From Dipetalonema caudispina (lineage: Eukaryota; Nematoda; Chromadorea; Rhabditida; Onchocercidae): 33,077 bases of DNA. Under the pieces are notes generated by a model. That model saw nothing but the letters and a program-made list of their open reading frames with translations, had not been told where the DNA came from and made no database searches. The translations under genes were made by a program, and so were the position numbers. This document shows positions 32,338-33,077 of the stretch, one piece after another; within the stretch, counting starts at the first letter, position 1; the number at the start of each line of letters is the position of its first letter. The stretch spans positions 1 through 33,077 of the forward strand of contig JABVXV010000504.1 of assembly GCA_013365325.1 (NCBI GenBank), in the 5' to 3' direction.

Positions 32338-33077
32338 AATTCGACAAATTTTATTGATCCATTCCAAATATGGCAGAAAAATTATTATTTATCTTCGTCA
32401 TACTGTGTTCAGGAATGGCAAGTATGTAAATATGCCCGGTGTAGGCATTCATTTTCTTTTATCACTCCTTTATTTCAACAGTTATTAATTTTGTAGCAAA
32501 AAGTAAGATGAAATTGCATTGAAATCAATTTCAGTGGCAGCAGGAGTAATAATAAACACTAAAACTGAAAAACTGATAGGTTGTGGGATGATGGACGATT
32601 AACTCCAAACCTAATGACCACTGAAACAGCGACAGCACAAGTAGAAGAATGTATGTTAACATAATAGTGAATTGATTTATTGATAATACTTAACTTTGAT
32701 TATTTATCGTTCCAAAAAAAAGATTTAGTTCGATAATTCTAAAGTAAGGTAATATGGTATCAAAATATATATATTTCTGCTGACTTTTTAATTAAAACGG
32801 AAACATATTTCCAAAACCATTTCTATTTGTTCGTATAATTAACACATTGATTGCAGCAATGCTTACAAACTGTGGCACAATGCAAGACGGAAGATTGCTC
32901 GCTTTGGAGGAAAATCTTTTCGTGAAAAGCTCTCTTAACTTTTTGAAATGATATTTTGTCATTAATTCCAAAGATTGCCAATTACTAATTGTTTTATGTG
33001 CATAATAATACCGATAAATTTTGGTAACCTTGTAGAATCTGCGTGCAGCATTTTAGACGTTTCATCGTGTCCGTTGC
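32338..33077 (+). CDS. Possible 5' end of a secreted-protein gene (partial, unresolved)
   Basis: A TTTCAG acceptor (ends 32337) is followed by a 32-base leader and an ATG at 32370. Exon 1 (32370-32421) encodes MAEKLLFIFVILCSGMA, a strong signal peptide, and ends at a GTATGT donor. A second TTTCAG acceptor (exon start 32535) joins in phase and reads AAGVIINTKTEKLIGCGMMDD before a TAA at 32600-32602. A strong donor (GAAT|GTATGT, near 32650) suggests the exon should extend, but all three frames carry a stop across it; a one-base shift near 32590 would restore an open frame. A third exon may start at 32857 and a fourth near 33037. Alternatives are a weak donor at 32580, a pseudogene, a base error or a non-coding RNA. 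I do not recognise the product. Confidence 0.35.

Overview
The window looks like nuclear DNA from a nematode, most likely a parasitic clade III (filarial-type) worm. It is very AT-rich, with long poly-T/poly-A runs, AAT microsatellites and T-rich introns ending in nematode-style TTTCAG or TTTTAG acceptors. Its main gene has the same domain order as Caenorhabditis elegans papilin (MIG-6). The clade assignment is an inference from base composition and intron size; no species marker was seen.

Region 1-5995 is non-coding: AAT and poly-T tracts and one perfect 53-bp tandem duplication, with no supportable gene. Region 5996-24040 (+) holds an apparently complete papilin gene. I joined it by hand into 40 coding exons with consistent phases (6,531 coding bases including stop, 2,176 residues). 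Order: signal peptide; papilin cassette (TSP1, ADAMTS-type Cys-rich, spacer); six more TSP1 repeats; 11 papilin Cys-rich (lagrin) repeats; 11 Kunitz domains in blocks of six and five; one Ig domain; a C-terminal PLAC module. The largest intron (18016-19888) separates the two Kunitz blocks. It offers two ways to make a short isoform that stops after Kunitz 6: a read-through stop, and a candidate alternative terminal exon at 18232-18341.

Region 24041-26360 is the intergenic space between two convergent genes, with poly(A) signals on both strands. Region 26361-28644 (-) holds a seven-exon gene for a 371-residue protein: an N-terminal PH domain, a Pro-rich stretch with three PPxY motifs, a glycine-rich hydrophobic segment and an acidic Gly-rich tail. 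Its last intron carries a diverged copy of part of its last exon. Region 28645-32337 is non-coding, with several simple repeats. From 32338 (+) there is a good signal-peptide exon behind a TTTCAG acceptor. This is the possible 5' end of a secreted-protein gene cut by the window edge, but its downstream exons cannot be joined cleanly.

Papilin is an extracellular-matrix/basement-membrane protein; in C. elegans it is needed for distal tip cell migration and interacts functionally with ADAMTS proteases. The PH protein is probably cytosolic or membrane-associated, and nothing in the sequence links it to papilin beyond being its convergent neighbour.
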